Shown here in pieces: positions 1 through 11,351 of a stretch of 64,000 bases of DNA. The notes below the pieces were generated by a model. That model was given only the letters and a program-made list of their open reading frames with translations, searched no databases and was not told the DNA's origin. Within the stretch, counting starts at the first letter, position 1, and every line of letters begins with the position of its first letter. The DNA is taken from positions 16,944,136-17,008,135 of the forward strand of contig NC_083608.1 in the NCBI RefSeq assembly GCF_029168945.1, read 5' to 3'. Made by a program: the position numbers and the translations under genes. This DNA is from Cannabis sativa (Eukaryota > Streptophyta > Magnoliopsida > Rosales > Cannabaceae).

Positions 1-3
1 TAT

Positions 4-1541
4 TGATAACTCTATGGTATAGAGTTAATTTTTATGCTTTTAAACTAAAGTATTGTGAGGAGAGTAATGAAAATGTGTTTATTTTGCTTATTTTTAATTA
101 GTTTTAGTGTTATTTTCTATTTAGTAATCTAACCTTTAAGTTTTGTAAATATTGATATTGTTGGGTGTGTTTTTTCAATTAATTGTGCTTATTTTGTTGA
201 AAAAGGAGGAATTAAATTGATAGGTAAAAGAGAAAGAAGCAAGGAAGAAAAGGAGTACAAGCTGGAACTGGGTTGGTTGCTGAAGCAATGCTAAAGCAAT
301 GCTGAAGTGAATTCAGCATCCTGGTAGTGACGTGGAAACACGAATTTCACTTATCCACCTCAGCAATTTAGGTCCAATCACTCAAATTGCATCAGCCAGC
401 TGACATGGAAGAAAGGGGTCTCACCCTAGTGGGCCAAAGTGGAAAAGTTTGGGCTTCTATTTTGGGTGAGGAGGTTGGTACCCTAAAAACCCAACATCAA
501 AAAGAAAAGAAAAGGAAGTACACATGGTCATCTTCATCATCTTGTATGTACAGTACGGGGCAGCTGCCATTTTTTCTATGGAGGAGTTTTAATTGCAGCA
601 GGAAGTACAACAAAGAAGAAAGAAGAGGGGACCAAGCCTAGTGTTTGAATTTTCTTTTACCCTTTCTTGATAGTCTTCTTTATTTTTCTCTTTGTTATTG
701 TTGTTTGTACTTAGTATTCAAAACTTCTTGAGATTGTAAATTTGGGCAGCAGACATGGATGAAGTATTTTTAGCTTGGATGTTATCTTTTTATTTGAATA
801 TGAGCTAAGCTTTTGAGGCTTGAATGACTATGAACTTCTAAGTTGGGTATGATTAAATTTTAAGCTTACTTTAGCATTTGTTTGCCTTTGTTCATTCAAG
901 TGAGTTTCATTTCAATTGATTGTTGTTTTTTGGCCATGAATAACAATTTGCTAAGCTAGATCTTGTACTGGAAGGGCTAGATCTAGTAGTTCAACTTGAA
1001 TGAAGCAAGTGAAAACCTAGATTTAGGCTTTTCTTTGTAAGTGGATAGGAATATTTCATTTACCTTGCATAACTTACCAAATGAATGCTTGAATGGTGTC
1101 CTGCTTGCTGGTTTGATATAGGAATATATTGAGCTTAATGGTAGGATTAAAGTTGTGAGTGTTGGAAAATTCTCACAAGCCTAGAGGAATTTGTTGTTAT
1201 CTCTGTGCAGAATGCTAAAGTAATGCTGAACCAATGCTGTACTGACTGTAAAAAAACCTGACTAGAAGGAATTAGTTATTCAAGCCATTTTTGCCATATT
1301 ATATTTTTTATCTTGCAAACAATTTTTCTAGCAGCAGTAGTTTTAATTTTAGCAAGTTTAATTCTCGTCAATTCTAATTTTGAATCATTACTCAACCATT
1401 TACATATTATTTCTTTTTATTTTAAGTTGTAATTAGTTGATTTTACATCAAACTTTGTTTGCAATCCCTGTGGAGACGATCTTACTTATCACTTTATTAC
1501 TTGTGTGACTGCGTATACTTGCGTATATAATTTTCACAACA
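4..1541 (+). repeat. LTR-like arm A of an inverted LTR pair
   Basis: The arm starts TGATAACTCTATG and ends ...TTTTCACAACA, so it has TG..CA termini. It is followed by AGTTTT, the kind of sequence that lies between a plant Gypsy LTR and its primer site. The end block (CCCTGTGGAGACGAT, TTATCACTTTATTAC, GCGTATACTTGCGTA) matches the reverse complement of arm B. Interior similarity is patchy, so the arms are diverged family members and not a recent copy. It holds no convincing gene; a short open frame at 387-641 has no recognisable domain. Only TAT of the left flank is inside the window. The LTR reading is inference from the terminal motifs. Confidence 0.6.
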
Positions 1542-1612
1542 AGTTTTCAATTTTCACAAAAATGGCTTGGAGACGATACTCGATTTATCACTTTATCACA
1601 TTATCAAAAACT
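1542..1612. other. Spacer between the two inverted LTR arms
   Basis: This 71-bp spacer separates the CACAACA end of arm A from the TGTTGTG start of arm B. It contains a rearranged piece of the LTR end (GGAGACGATACTCGATTTAT). It shows no primer site and no internal retroelement domain. Confidence 0.6.
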
Positions 1613-3063
1613 TGTTGTGAAAAATTGTGTACGCAAGTATACGCAATCGTAACAGGTAATAAAGTGATAAATCGAGTATCGTCTCCACAGGGATTGAAAA
1701 TTAGAAATTAATTTATAAAACTAATTACTCACAAATTGGTTTCAACAAAAATAACATAAAGTGATGAGAATATGTACAAAAATTAACAAACACAAACTAT
1801 GAAAAAAAAAAAACAAGCTAGAATTATTAAATTGGCCTAAAAATGCAAAGTTGATATAATGGTGCTAATGAGTATTGTTGTAAATTGATAATGTCAACTA
1901 GGAATTTAAAATGTCATAATCCTTTTTCCAAAGTGTTTATGGTTTGATTCTCTAATTAATTAACATATTCCTATGCCCAATTAATTTTAAGAATACCAAT
2001 TTAAGCACAATTCCTTCAAGTCATACAAGGTAAATAACACATTCCTATGCTATTTACAAATTACACTTTTCGAAGTTGATAATCATGCATCATTCAAGCA
2101 ATTCCACTAACCCTATTTTTTCCAAAATCAAGATTAGCTACTACTTACTAATGGTGATCAAGCAAAAGTAAGCAATTGCACAATAAACACTCTTGAATGA
2201 ACAAAACCAATTTACTAAACATAGCAATAAAATATCAAATCATAATTTAAGTCAAGAAAATAATTCTAGCAAAATAAAAATTAACTCATAATAGATTGTG
2301 CAAAAATTACAAAATTTAAAAGAAAAGAAAGATAGAAATAAAAACCCATTTAGAGCTTGTCACAAGACTCTAAGTTTCTTCTCCAAATTGCTCTTCTTCT
2401 TCCTCTTGATTTTTTGCCAATCTCAAAATTAAAAATGCTAAATTAAAACCCTAAAATAAAACCCTCTTTCTTCTTTTTCTTCTTTTTCTTCTTTTTCTTC
2501 ATTTCTCTTCTTTTCTTCACTGTCAGCCGCCCTCTTTTTTCCTTAATTGTTTCACGCCTCACTGCCTTCTTTTTCTCTTTTTTTTTTACAAAGCACACGT
2601 ATAATGCATATATGATCTTGTAACCACCAACATAGCCCTACGTGGCCCATGCTTCCTTCTCTTTTTTTTTTTTTTTTTTTTTAATTTCTTTTTCATTCAA
2701 TTGTTGAAACAAAGGCCCAATAACAAAATATCAATATATTTGGACTTTAGTGATTTTAATGACACTTTGATGAAATATTAGCCCCATAATTTTGAACCAT
2801 GTGATAAGTCAAAAATATGCATTTAAACATTTTACAAAAATACACAACATTGAGATTAACACTTATAAAATGGAAAACTAAATTAAATTGATAAAATATT
2901 ACAAAATTAATTAAAATTTAATCTAAAAAATACTAAAATTAATATTTATGCAAAACTAAATAAAACCAAATAAAAGTCACTAAAATAAACTAAAAATACT
3001 TGAGAACAAAGCTAATTTAATACCCAAAAAGATATAAATAACTCTATTTTCATAGAGTTATCA
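1613..3063 (-). repeat. LTR-like arm B of an inverted LTR pair
   Basis: Read on the minus strand it begins TGATAACTCTATG and ends with the same block as arm A (GGAGACGATACTCG, TTATCACTTTATTACC, GCGTATACTTGCGTA, CACAACA). The following GTTAT (3064-3068) agrees with the visible TAT before arm A and may be a 5-bp TSD. It includes a TTCTTTTTC-type microsatellite near 2466-2510 and a poly-T tract near 2660-2682. No coding region is seen. Confidence 0.6.
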
Positions 3064-3069
3064 GTTATC

Positions 3070-3074
3070 CTAAT
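3070..3074. repeat. Target-site duplication CTAAT (left) of the Tat element
   Basis: CTAAT immediately precedes the TGTTGACC start of the left LTR. The same CTAAT follows the GGGGCAACA end of the right LTR at 28708-28712. Confidence 0.9.
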
Positions 3075-3860
3075 TGTTGACCGAGGTTTTCGGCAACTGA
3101 TAAAATATTATAAGATTAGAAAGCTGTAAGAAAATTAGAGAAGGATTTTTACGTGGTTGGGGCGTTAATGAGCCTTAGTCCACGAGTCTTTGTTATTTAT
3201 GGATGTATTTAATACAGAGAATGTATTTGGTGAGTGTTTACTCTTATAAATACAGAGAATGTTCTTGGTGAGTATTTACTCTTCTTGCTCTTATGCAACC
3301 CAAGATTCTCGACACCATTTAATGAGCTTTGAGGGGGTATTTATAGTGTTTTTGGTGGGGTGATCCCCAGAATTATTGTACAAGTGTATCTGTAAGTATC
3401 CATAAAGTTGAGCATTCCCAATGAATATACCATGAGTAATGCATGGTCAAATCCCTAGGTGCTGTAGGGCTTTTATGTGGGATGTCCTTATTGTCTTTTG
3501 ACTGATGTGACTCTTCACAGTGTAGCCGTCGATAGACTTAAATGATCATTACTTTGTAGCTGCAGATTGGGGGTTGTGCCGTCAGACTTTATTGCGTGTA
3601 GCAGTCCCAACACGTTTCCTCCCATGCGGCATTAAATGCGACTTGATTGCTCAGGGGAAGCCTGACACCTCGCGGAGAGCCTTAGTATTACTTGGGCTTC
3701 CGGGAGCGTATGGGGCTCCCTATGTCTTCTCCGGGAGGCATGTCCCGGATGCTGTCTTATTTACATAAAGACTTAGCAAATAATTTAAATGACTAAGCTG
3801 TTTGATCCACGTGTCCTCGTCTAGTTGGTCCACGTATATTGGGCAAAATCAGGGGCAACA
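3075..3860 (-). repeat. 3' LTR of the Tat element
   Basis: This 786-bp repeat with TGTTG..CAACA ends matches 27921-28707 with roughly 14 differences counted by eye. On the minus strand a G-rich polypurine tract (CTTGGGGGTAAA) lies just outside it, at about 3861-3873, as expected next to a 3' LTR. Confidence 0.92.
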
Positions 3861-4190
3861 TTTACCCCCAAGCCTTATTTATTTGGAAAATAAAACAAGG
3901 CTTGCTCAAGTGCCTCTGGTCGACTCCTCGGTTTCTTGGCACGAGATTTGAGCGCGTGAGGGTGTATTTAATGATAGCCTTTAATGCAGCGATTCACTTT
4001 TTGCAGAGGTCAATTCGTTTCACGCCCATTGATTGATACGGCGCATTAATGGTGACAGGCAGATACTCAAACGTTTCCACCGCCTTAATTACGAATCAAT
4101 CCAACCGTCGATCTTTGGGAATTCGAATCGTGCGTCTCCCTAACCGTTCGATTGGTAGGTGATAGTGCCTGTTCCTCATGCATTTTTGCC

Positions 4191-4197
4191 TATAAAA
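4191..4197 (+). promoter_or_regulatory. TATA box of the antisense Tat gene
   Basis: TATAAAA lies about 200 bp upstream of a GTAAGT splice donor and about 675 bp upstream of the ATG, on the strand opposite to gag-pol. It is outside the LTR (which ends at 3860), so the gene appears to have its own promoter. The transcription start, probably near 4220-4230, is inferred. Confidence 0.6.
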
Positions 4198-4394
4198 GCC
4201 ACCATCTTTCCTTCATTTCGGTTACTTCCCATTTCTTGCCAACTTTGCTCGAGTTTCCGAGAGAGAAAAAATCCTCAAACCAAGAGAACACTTTCGAACA
4301 CTTTACGAATTTCCCAGTTAACCTTCATTCACCACTATCAACCGACCTTCTCTTGTTTGATCGACAACATAACCCCCAGTTTTAACACTTCATT

Positions 4395-4858
4395 GTAAGT
4401 TTCTCGCATCCCTTGCTTTACTGTTTGTGTACATGGCATGCTTTACTTGTCTGTTTGTTTTTTCTGAGTTTGGTATCCGAAGTTTCTGGGAATGTATTCT
4501 TTCGGGTTGTTCACGTAACAGGTCTAGGTTCACCATTTCTGGTGTTAGGGTTTCTTTTGTCACGTATTTGTTGTTATTTTTACAAAGGACCATACGCTCG
4601 TTGTGTACTGGTCTTCTAGGGCATAGAGAAGACTTTGTATTTCTCGATTTTCGGCCCTTTCTTTTTCTTTTACGCGCGATGTTGCCTTCTGTGAGTTCTT
4701 TGCACCCGACTTTTGTCCAGGAAATCCTTCTAGGGTTTTCTGGTTGACAGATGTCCGGAGGGGGCCTCTTTCCAGCGGTTAGGGGACCCCCATTCCCTCT
4801 TTCTTGGTTTAGGGTTTGGTATGGGGTCTAACTGCTGGAATTTTAACTCTTTTTTCAG
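4395..4858 (+). other. Leader (5' UTR) intron of the antisense Tat gene
   Basis: A canonical GTAAGT donor at 4395 and a pyrimidine-rich TTTTTTCAG acceptor ending at 4858 bracket a 464-bp T-rich stretch. The ATG follows nine bases into the next exon. The intron is inferred from splice signals and base composition; no transcript is available here. Confidence 0.55.
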
Positions 4859-4867
4859 AATCAAAAC

Positions 4868-7800
4868 ATGTCTGCGTCCGGTTCAAAGTCGTCCAAGAAG
4901 AGCGGTAAGCGCCTGGCTACCCTTGGAGACGTCTCACTGGGTCCCATTGCCCAGGAGGGATATAAGTCTCGGGCCACAGGATGGGAGGCGGCTGGGCTTC
5001 ATTCCACCCTAACCTGCCCCCACCAGCTGGAGAACATCGTTGAGGTGGCTGGAATCAAACCCTCAACATCCGGGACGTATCACCGGCCGCCCCGAGATGC
5101 AGAGACGCCCAACCATAACTATGGCGGCTTCGGGGCTTGGAGCCAGACGCACCTGATGGTCGGGGCCATGCTTCCTCTCCAAGACTACTTTATTAATTTT
5201 TTAGTTTTTGTCGGTCTTTCGCCATACCAACTGATTCCTCAAGCATACCGCCTGCTCTCAGGCTTATTTATTTTTTACTCCGCCCGGGGATGGGGCTCTC
5301 CCAGTCCGGTGGAGATTTTGTATTTTTATGAACTTGTTTCTGTCCCCAAGAAGGGGGACAAATTTAAAGATGGCTTTTACGGATTCTGGGCCCACCCTTC
5401 CAATGATGGGGTGGTCCCTTACAATAGGCAAACTCATGTTAAGGAGTATCGCCACCGCTTCTTCTTCTCCTCCGGGTTCCGAGCAGTGGAGCACCCGGAG
5501 CTTCTCACAGAGTGGGTCAGGATTCCCCCTTATGAGCGGACTGCGCCTACTTAGGTCTTTCTCCGGAGGGCCCAGGTCTTTGCAACTTACGACCGGGCAA
5601 ACCTTGACGTCGGGGGCCTAGTCACGACGGAGAATTGCCGGAAGGCCAAACTCATCCTGCCGCACCAATCAGTGGAGGAATCTAACCTTTCTAAGGTTAT
5701 TTGTCCAAATGTGAGGGTGTCTGCCGCGGAGAAGACCTTCCGGGATGAAATTATCGCCACCGCTGAGAAGAAGTACCAGGAATACCTCTACCGGAAGGCC
5801 CAGGAGAAGGCTTATTCCAAGGCCTAGGTAGCTTCTGGGGGGCCCCTTCGCGTGGGGAGCCCGGTCGAGAGGAGAAGCCAGGCGATCGGAGGGAAGCCCC
5901 TTCGCATTGGGAGCCCGGCTGAGAGGAGGGCTCCCAGGCCAAAGCCTTCGGCTCAGGTGCCGAACACTGGGGCTCCTGGCGCCAGCACTTCCGGCTCTGG
6001 TAAGTCTCCTTTAGCAGTGCATTACGTTCCTTCCATTGGCGAATATGCCACTCTTAGGCCTGTAGGGTTCGATGAGCGTCTCCATAGGTTTAGGATGCCC
6101 TCGACCCGGTGGGAAGACCATATGAAGGATTATTATTTTTCCAACTTAGGAGATTTCCTAGGTCGGTCCCGGATGGGCTCTGGTCCTCCGGAGCCCGTTC
6201 CCTTAGACCCTTCGGCTTACATTTCTTCCAGCTGGTTCTGGCCTTCGGACAGCTATCTCGGAGACGATGCTGCCAGCGTTAAGATTCGGAACTTTTCTAG
6301 GGCCGAATTAGAGAGTCAGGGTAGGACTAGCTTGATTGCTTCATTCGAGTGTTTACTGTTTTCCATGGATATTCTAACACTTGCCTTTTTTCTTTTGTTG
6401 TAGCAGGTACTTCCATGGATGCCATTTTGGCCGAGCTTGCCGGGGCTCACACTCCTGATGCTCCCCTTCCTTTAACTTCCTCCCAGACGGCCACTCCCTT
6501 GAAAGCTTCTTCCAGTGCCCCTCCAGACATTATTGACTTAGTGGATGAGGAGGAGGTGCTTCCAGAAGAAGGTCAAGAAAAGCAATGGGGCTTTTCTGAG
6601 GAAGTTGAAGAAGGTAAAGAAGAGCAACGGGCTCTTCCTGAGGAAGTTGAAGAAAGTGAAGAAGAGCAAGAAGTTGCTCTGATTCGCAAGCGCAAAGGCA
6701 AGATGGTTGCCGAGGAAGTGCCCAAACGGCAGCGGAGAGCTGATACTCCGGCCCCCGCACTTGATTCTGGGATCTCACCTGAGATGGAGGAACATACAGC
6801 GCCTCCCAACATAGTGCTGACTCCAGTTCCTGGAGATGAGGCAAGACAGGAACTCCGGATAGCTAAGCACAACTATGCCATGGACGAGTACTCCCGGGGG
6901 CATGCTGACGTGGAGGCTTTGAGGAGGGTTTTGCGAGTTAAAATGCAAAATACCCTTAACGATCCGAACTACCATAATCCGTGGGATCTAAACTTGGACC
7001 CCCTGTCGGATTGGTTCGGTCGTTTCCTTGGGCCTACCCTAGCTCCCTTCCCCGCGGAGATGACTGGCGAGTTTGCGTCTCAGCTTACCCGGTGTGCACC
7101 CAAGCGGTTCGCTGCTTGTGCATCCTTGAACTCCATCTTCCAAGTCCAGGATCTCAGCCACTCCCTCACCGTGGTAGGTATTTCGTAGTTTACTTTTTTC
7201 CTCATTATTTTCTCTTAAGGACTTTTACTCATACTTGTATCATTTTCCAGCTTGCTGCCGAGGCTGGCCGCCTCTCCAAGAACCTAATTAACCACGGCTT
7301 TGTCTTGTCCGACTTTGGGGGCATGGACGAGGTCATGAAGATCCTTCAGGATTTGACTGCTGAAAGGCAGCTTTACCAGGAGGATGTCGAGCGCCGGGAG
7401 ACCCTTGCCAAGGCCAGTGAGGAAGAGGCCAGGCAGAGGGAGGCACAGGCGGAGGCGATGATCCGGGAGGAGGCCCTTCGGAGGGATAGGTTGGAGGCCA
7501 GACACCAGGAGGAGCTGAGGGCAGAGGGCGAGGCTGCTGCTAAGGCCAAGCGTGAGCTTCGGGAGGCTAGGGAAGCCTTGGATGAAATGGCTGCCAAGGT
7601 GAAGTCCTTAGAGGAAGTTCACCAGGCAGACTTGGAGTCTAGGGCCAACCTGGCCGTGGAGCTAAAGGAGCTCAAGGACTTCAAAGACCAAGCCTTGAAG
7701 AAGGCAAAGAAAGATGAGCTCCTTTCTCCCATCTCCTGCAGCCGGTGCGTCAAGCGTTTTGACGATGGCGTCTACATGGCCTGGTCTACAAATGACCAGA

Positions 7801-7925
7801 ATATCAAGCTTAACTTCTACCCCAAACCCGCGGAGTTGATTGCAAAATTCCGGGAGAAGAAGAAAAAGCTCGATGCCATGCTGGAGGCGCACATTGGTCC
7901 TCGCCTTCCTCCTCGTATTGACTAG
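4868..7925 (+). pseudogene. Antisense accessory gene (aORF) of the Tat element, spliced, with two in-frame stops
   Basis: This plus-strand gene has three coding exons: 4868-6320, 6407-7173 and 7251-7925. The introns are GT-AG and phase-consistent, and the exons add up to 965 codons. The N-terminal third (residues about 60-220, with PLQDYFINFL and GFYGFWAHPS) resembles the 'putative gypsy type transposon' domain (PF04195 style); this is recognition by eye. Exon 2 encodes a Glu-rich acidic region followed by basic KRKGK and KRQRR motifs, possibly a nuclear signal. Exon 3 is a long charged coiled coil (residues about 760-895). In-frame TAG codons at 5552 and 5825 interrupt exon 1, yet the frame stays open around them, so decay is recent. 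A tandem repeat of roughly 54 bp sits at 5835-5946. Its function is unknown. Extra ORFs of this kind are known in Tat elements. Confidence 0.75.
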
Positions 7926-8425
7926 GCCGTTCTGAGTTCAACCCATTACAACCAGGATTTCACTCTCTTTACTCTTTTTTTTTTATTTACAGCCAATTAT
8001 CTTGTATTTAAGACAATTTCTATTTACATAGCTGTTTTTATTAAAGGGGAGACAATAGTTAAGGCCTGTCCCCGGGCCCTTTGTATATATTTTTGACCTG
8101 CCCTTAAGGCTAGGATTTTTATTGATATATTTATATATGGTCTTTTTTGATGCATATATCTTTCTTTTGGACCTGCCCTTTGGGTCAGGATATTTATACA
8201 TATGCTTTTTTCCTTTTTTGTGCATACTTCTCTTTTTTGACCTGTCCTTTGGGTCAGGATATTTTACTTAGCCTGTTTTTTGTCTGTCCGTGTGGTATAC
8301 CTTAGTACCCCCCTGAGTCCATAGAAACTTTGTTTATAAGGCACTCAGTTTTATTTAACATGCGGAGGCTGTATACACTTTAGACGGTACAAACTCTTTA
8401 AACAAAGTCTAAGTTACATTTTTGG
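7926..8425. other. Convergent 3' region between the aORF and pol, with short repeats
   Basis: This 500-bp non-coding stretch lies between the stop of the plus-strand gene and the stop of the minus-strand pol. It holds three copies of a GACCTGCCCTTTGGGTCAGG-like motif starting at 8095, 8170 and 8239 (spacing 69-75 bp), and a fainter related stretch near 8063. Probable 3' ends of both transcripts lie here; no clear terminator is seen. Confidence 0.6.
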
Positions 8426-10112
8426 CTATTGGTAATATTTTCTGAGGTGATCGGCGTTCCAGGCCCTTGGCACAATGGTTCCGTCCATCCTTTTTAGCTT
8501 GTAAGTGCCTGAACCAATTTCGTCCTCAATTTCATATGGTCCTTCCCAATTTGGCCCAAGTACCCCCACTCCGGGTTCTTGGGTGGCTGGGAAGACTCTT
8601 CTTAAGACCATATCCCCAATAGCAAATTTTTTGTTTTTAACTTTGGAGTTAAAATATTTGGTCACCTTCTTTTGATAAGCTACCATCCGTATTTGAGACT
8701 CGTCCCGGAGTTCTTCAACTTGATCCAGAGCTTCTTGAAGTAAAGCTTGATTCGTGGCTGGATCGTAAGTCGTTCTCCTGTGGGACGGGAATAACATTTC
8801 TACCGGGACCATCGCTTCGCAACCGTACGCCATTGAAAAAGGTGAGTGGCCGGTCGTGGTTCTAGGGGTCGTCCGGTAGGCCCATAACACTCTTGGCAGC
8901 TCTTCGAGCCAGTTGTTTTTGCAGGCCAGCAACTTTTTCTTTTAGGGTAACCTTTAAGATTTTATTGACTGCTTCTGCTTGTCCGTTTGTTTGCGGCCTT
9001 GCCATCGCGGAGAAGCTTTTCACTACTCCGTGTTGGTTGCAGAAGTCAGTAAATTCTTTGCAATCAAATTGCTTTCCATTGTCAGAGACTATTTTGTGAG
9101 GCAGGCCATATCGACACACTATGTTTTTGATAACAAAGTCTAGTGCTTTTTTAGCAGTTATAGTCTTCAAGGGCTCAGCCTCCGTCCATTTAGTGAAATA
9201 GTCTACTGCTACTATTGCATACTTTACTCCTCCCTTTCCTGTTGGCAGGGACCCAATAAGATCTATTCCCCGAACCGCGAAGGGCCAGGGACTAGTCATC
9301 AGGGTAATTTCATTGGGAGGAGCTCTCGGTATGTTCGCGAACCTTTGGCACGAATCACACTTTTGAACGTAGCCTATACAATCTTTTTTCATTATTGGCC
9401 AGAAGTATCCCTGTCTCAATATTTTCTTTGAGAGACTGGGTCCTCCTGTATGATCTCCACAGAACCCTTCGTGGACCTCTAGCATGATTTGTCTAGCTTC
9501 AGGGTCCGATACACACCTTAAATAAGGCATGCTGAGTCCTCTTCGGTAGAGAATTTGATCCATCATCACATAACGATGAGCCTGATACTGAATCTTTCGA
9601 GACAGTGCCCTTTCTTGGGGCAACTCACCTTTTGTTATGTATTTTATGATGGGGACCATCCAGCTGGGTTCTTGCCCAACCGTTGTTATGGCCTCTTTTA
9701 CTTTGATGCTTGGCTCTGCCAAGCGTTCCACTGGTACTATCCCCAGCTCTTCGATTTCACTATTTGAAGCTAACTTAGCCAGACAATCCGCGTGAGCATT
9801 CTTTTCCCGGGGGATTCTTTCTACTTTGTAGTCCGTGAACTCGTGGAGCAGCTCCCAGACTATTGTTACATATGCGGCCATTCGCTCGCCGCGTGTTTGG
9901 TACTCTCCCGATATTTGATTTACGACCAGCTGGGAGTCACTGTAGACTTCCACTCTTTTGGCCCCTACGGCTTTCGCTAGCCTCAGCCCTGCTATCAAGG
10001 CCTCGTATTCCACCTCGTTGTTTGAAGCTGAGAAGTCAAACTGTAGGGCTGCTTGGAGTCACAGTCCGGTCGGGGATATCATTGCCACCCCCGCTCCGGA
10101 TCCATTTTCATT
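8426..10112 (-). pseudogene. Tat pol, 3' part: second (archaeal-type) RNase H and integrase, broken
   Basis: Reading leftwards, the first part is an RNase H fold ([37 protein letters not shown]), the additional RNase H typical of Tat elements. Integrase follows: an HHCC zinc finger (H-x-GFCGDH ... CDSCQRF), the catalytic core ([26 protein letters not shown], giving D-D-E), then a C-terminal domain ending AWNADHLRKYYQ. The first RNase H catalytic segment is separated by the Athila insertion and lies at the other end (near 23560). Defects: an in-frame TGA near 10060, and a frameshift near 8935 that moves the integrase C-terminus to another frame. The integrase catalytic residues themselves are still readable. 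Confidence 0.9.
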
Positions 10113-10117
10113 GGAGG

Positions 10118-11351
10118 TGTTACAAAAATTCTGTTTATTACGCAAGTGTACGTATCAAGTAGTATCTCACGCAAGTGAGGTCGAACCACAGGGAATTGGA
10201 TTAAGTACTACTAAACTATACTTATGATTCTATTTGGTAAAATAATAAGTTGCAATTTTAAAAGTAAATAACTCAGAAATTAAAGAGAAAATAAACGAAG
10301 ATTAATCAAGATGAGAGATTAGGGAGGTGAATCCTATTGATAAGCTACCTATGCCAATACCTAATTGCTATCCTTATCTCAATGTGAAAGACAGATTAGA
10401 AATTAACCTAACTCTTTTCAGATCTTTTAGGTTCTAAATAATATGTTCTCTAATTAACTTCTTAATTAGATCAACACAAAATCAGCATTAAGCAATAATC
10501 TATTAGTCACTAAGGCTATGTAAATACTTTCGTTTTACATCAAAACCTAGACTATCCAAATTTTAGCATTCCCAATTCTCACTTTTCAGATTTCGAATTA
10601 GGATCATAGAACATGTAAAAGGTGATCAAGCTTGCACATGAAATTAAACACAAATAAAGATAGTATTCACACATAAGATGAAGGAATGGCAATTATTTAT
10701 TAACTAGGCATAAACTTAAACAATAATCATCATCCTCCCTTATTGGGAAATTTAGTTCATAATAACTCTAAAAACATCCATGATTAATTCAGAAATAAAA
10801 ACAAACATAAAGAAGAATAAAAAGGGTAAAAGAAAGAAACTAGAAGGTGGTATCGCTCCGGGTCTTCAAGATAGCTTCCTCTCCACTTGCCTCCACTATT
10901 AGGTCTGTTTTTGCTTAGTTCTGACCTTCAATGTCGTATTCCTTATATAGGGATGAGTGGTGAGCCTCCAATTGAGTAAAAAATCAAAATTAGGTCAAAT
11001 CTGCAATTTCCGTACCTAGTCGCGACTAGCATTTAAGCTGGTCGCGACTACAGGCAAAACTCGAAAAACCGAGTTTCTGCCAAACTCACGAAGTCGCGAC
11101 CAGGGTCGCGACCAGGAAAAAGGGTCGCGACCTGGTTCTCTGGAGGTCGCGACTACTGATGCTTCTGGAACCGAATTTTCCAATTTTTTCCAAGTTTGTC
11201 CCAGTTTTTTGCCATTTGACTGAATTCGAACTTTAACACCCCGGGAACCTGAAATAATGAAAATCAAGCGTAAAACTGCTCCAAAAGACACCAATAGACG
11301 AGATAATGCTAACTTTAAAGACCCAAAATATAGGTTAATTATAACCTAACA
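10118..11351 (-). repeat. 3' LTR of the Athila-like element
   Basis: This 1234-bp repeat begins TGTTACAAAAATTC and ends ATAACCTAACA (plus-strand view). A polypurine tract (AGTTTGGGGGATTT on the minus strand) adjoins it at 11352-11365. Six copies of the palindrome GTCGCGAC lie at 11019-11153. Confidence 0.95.

Noticed and set aside
387..641. 84-codon plus-strand open frame
   Set aside because: Lies inside an LTR-like arm, has no domain, and composition is not gene-like.
3574..3768. Open frame repeated in both Tat LTRs
   Set aside because: Non-coding LTR sequence; the copy at 28420 has shifted frame and no domain.
4868..5554. Independent host gene on the plus strand
   Set aside because: Lies within the Tat LTRs and TSD and matches the position of known extra ORFs, so it is part of the element.
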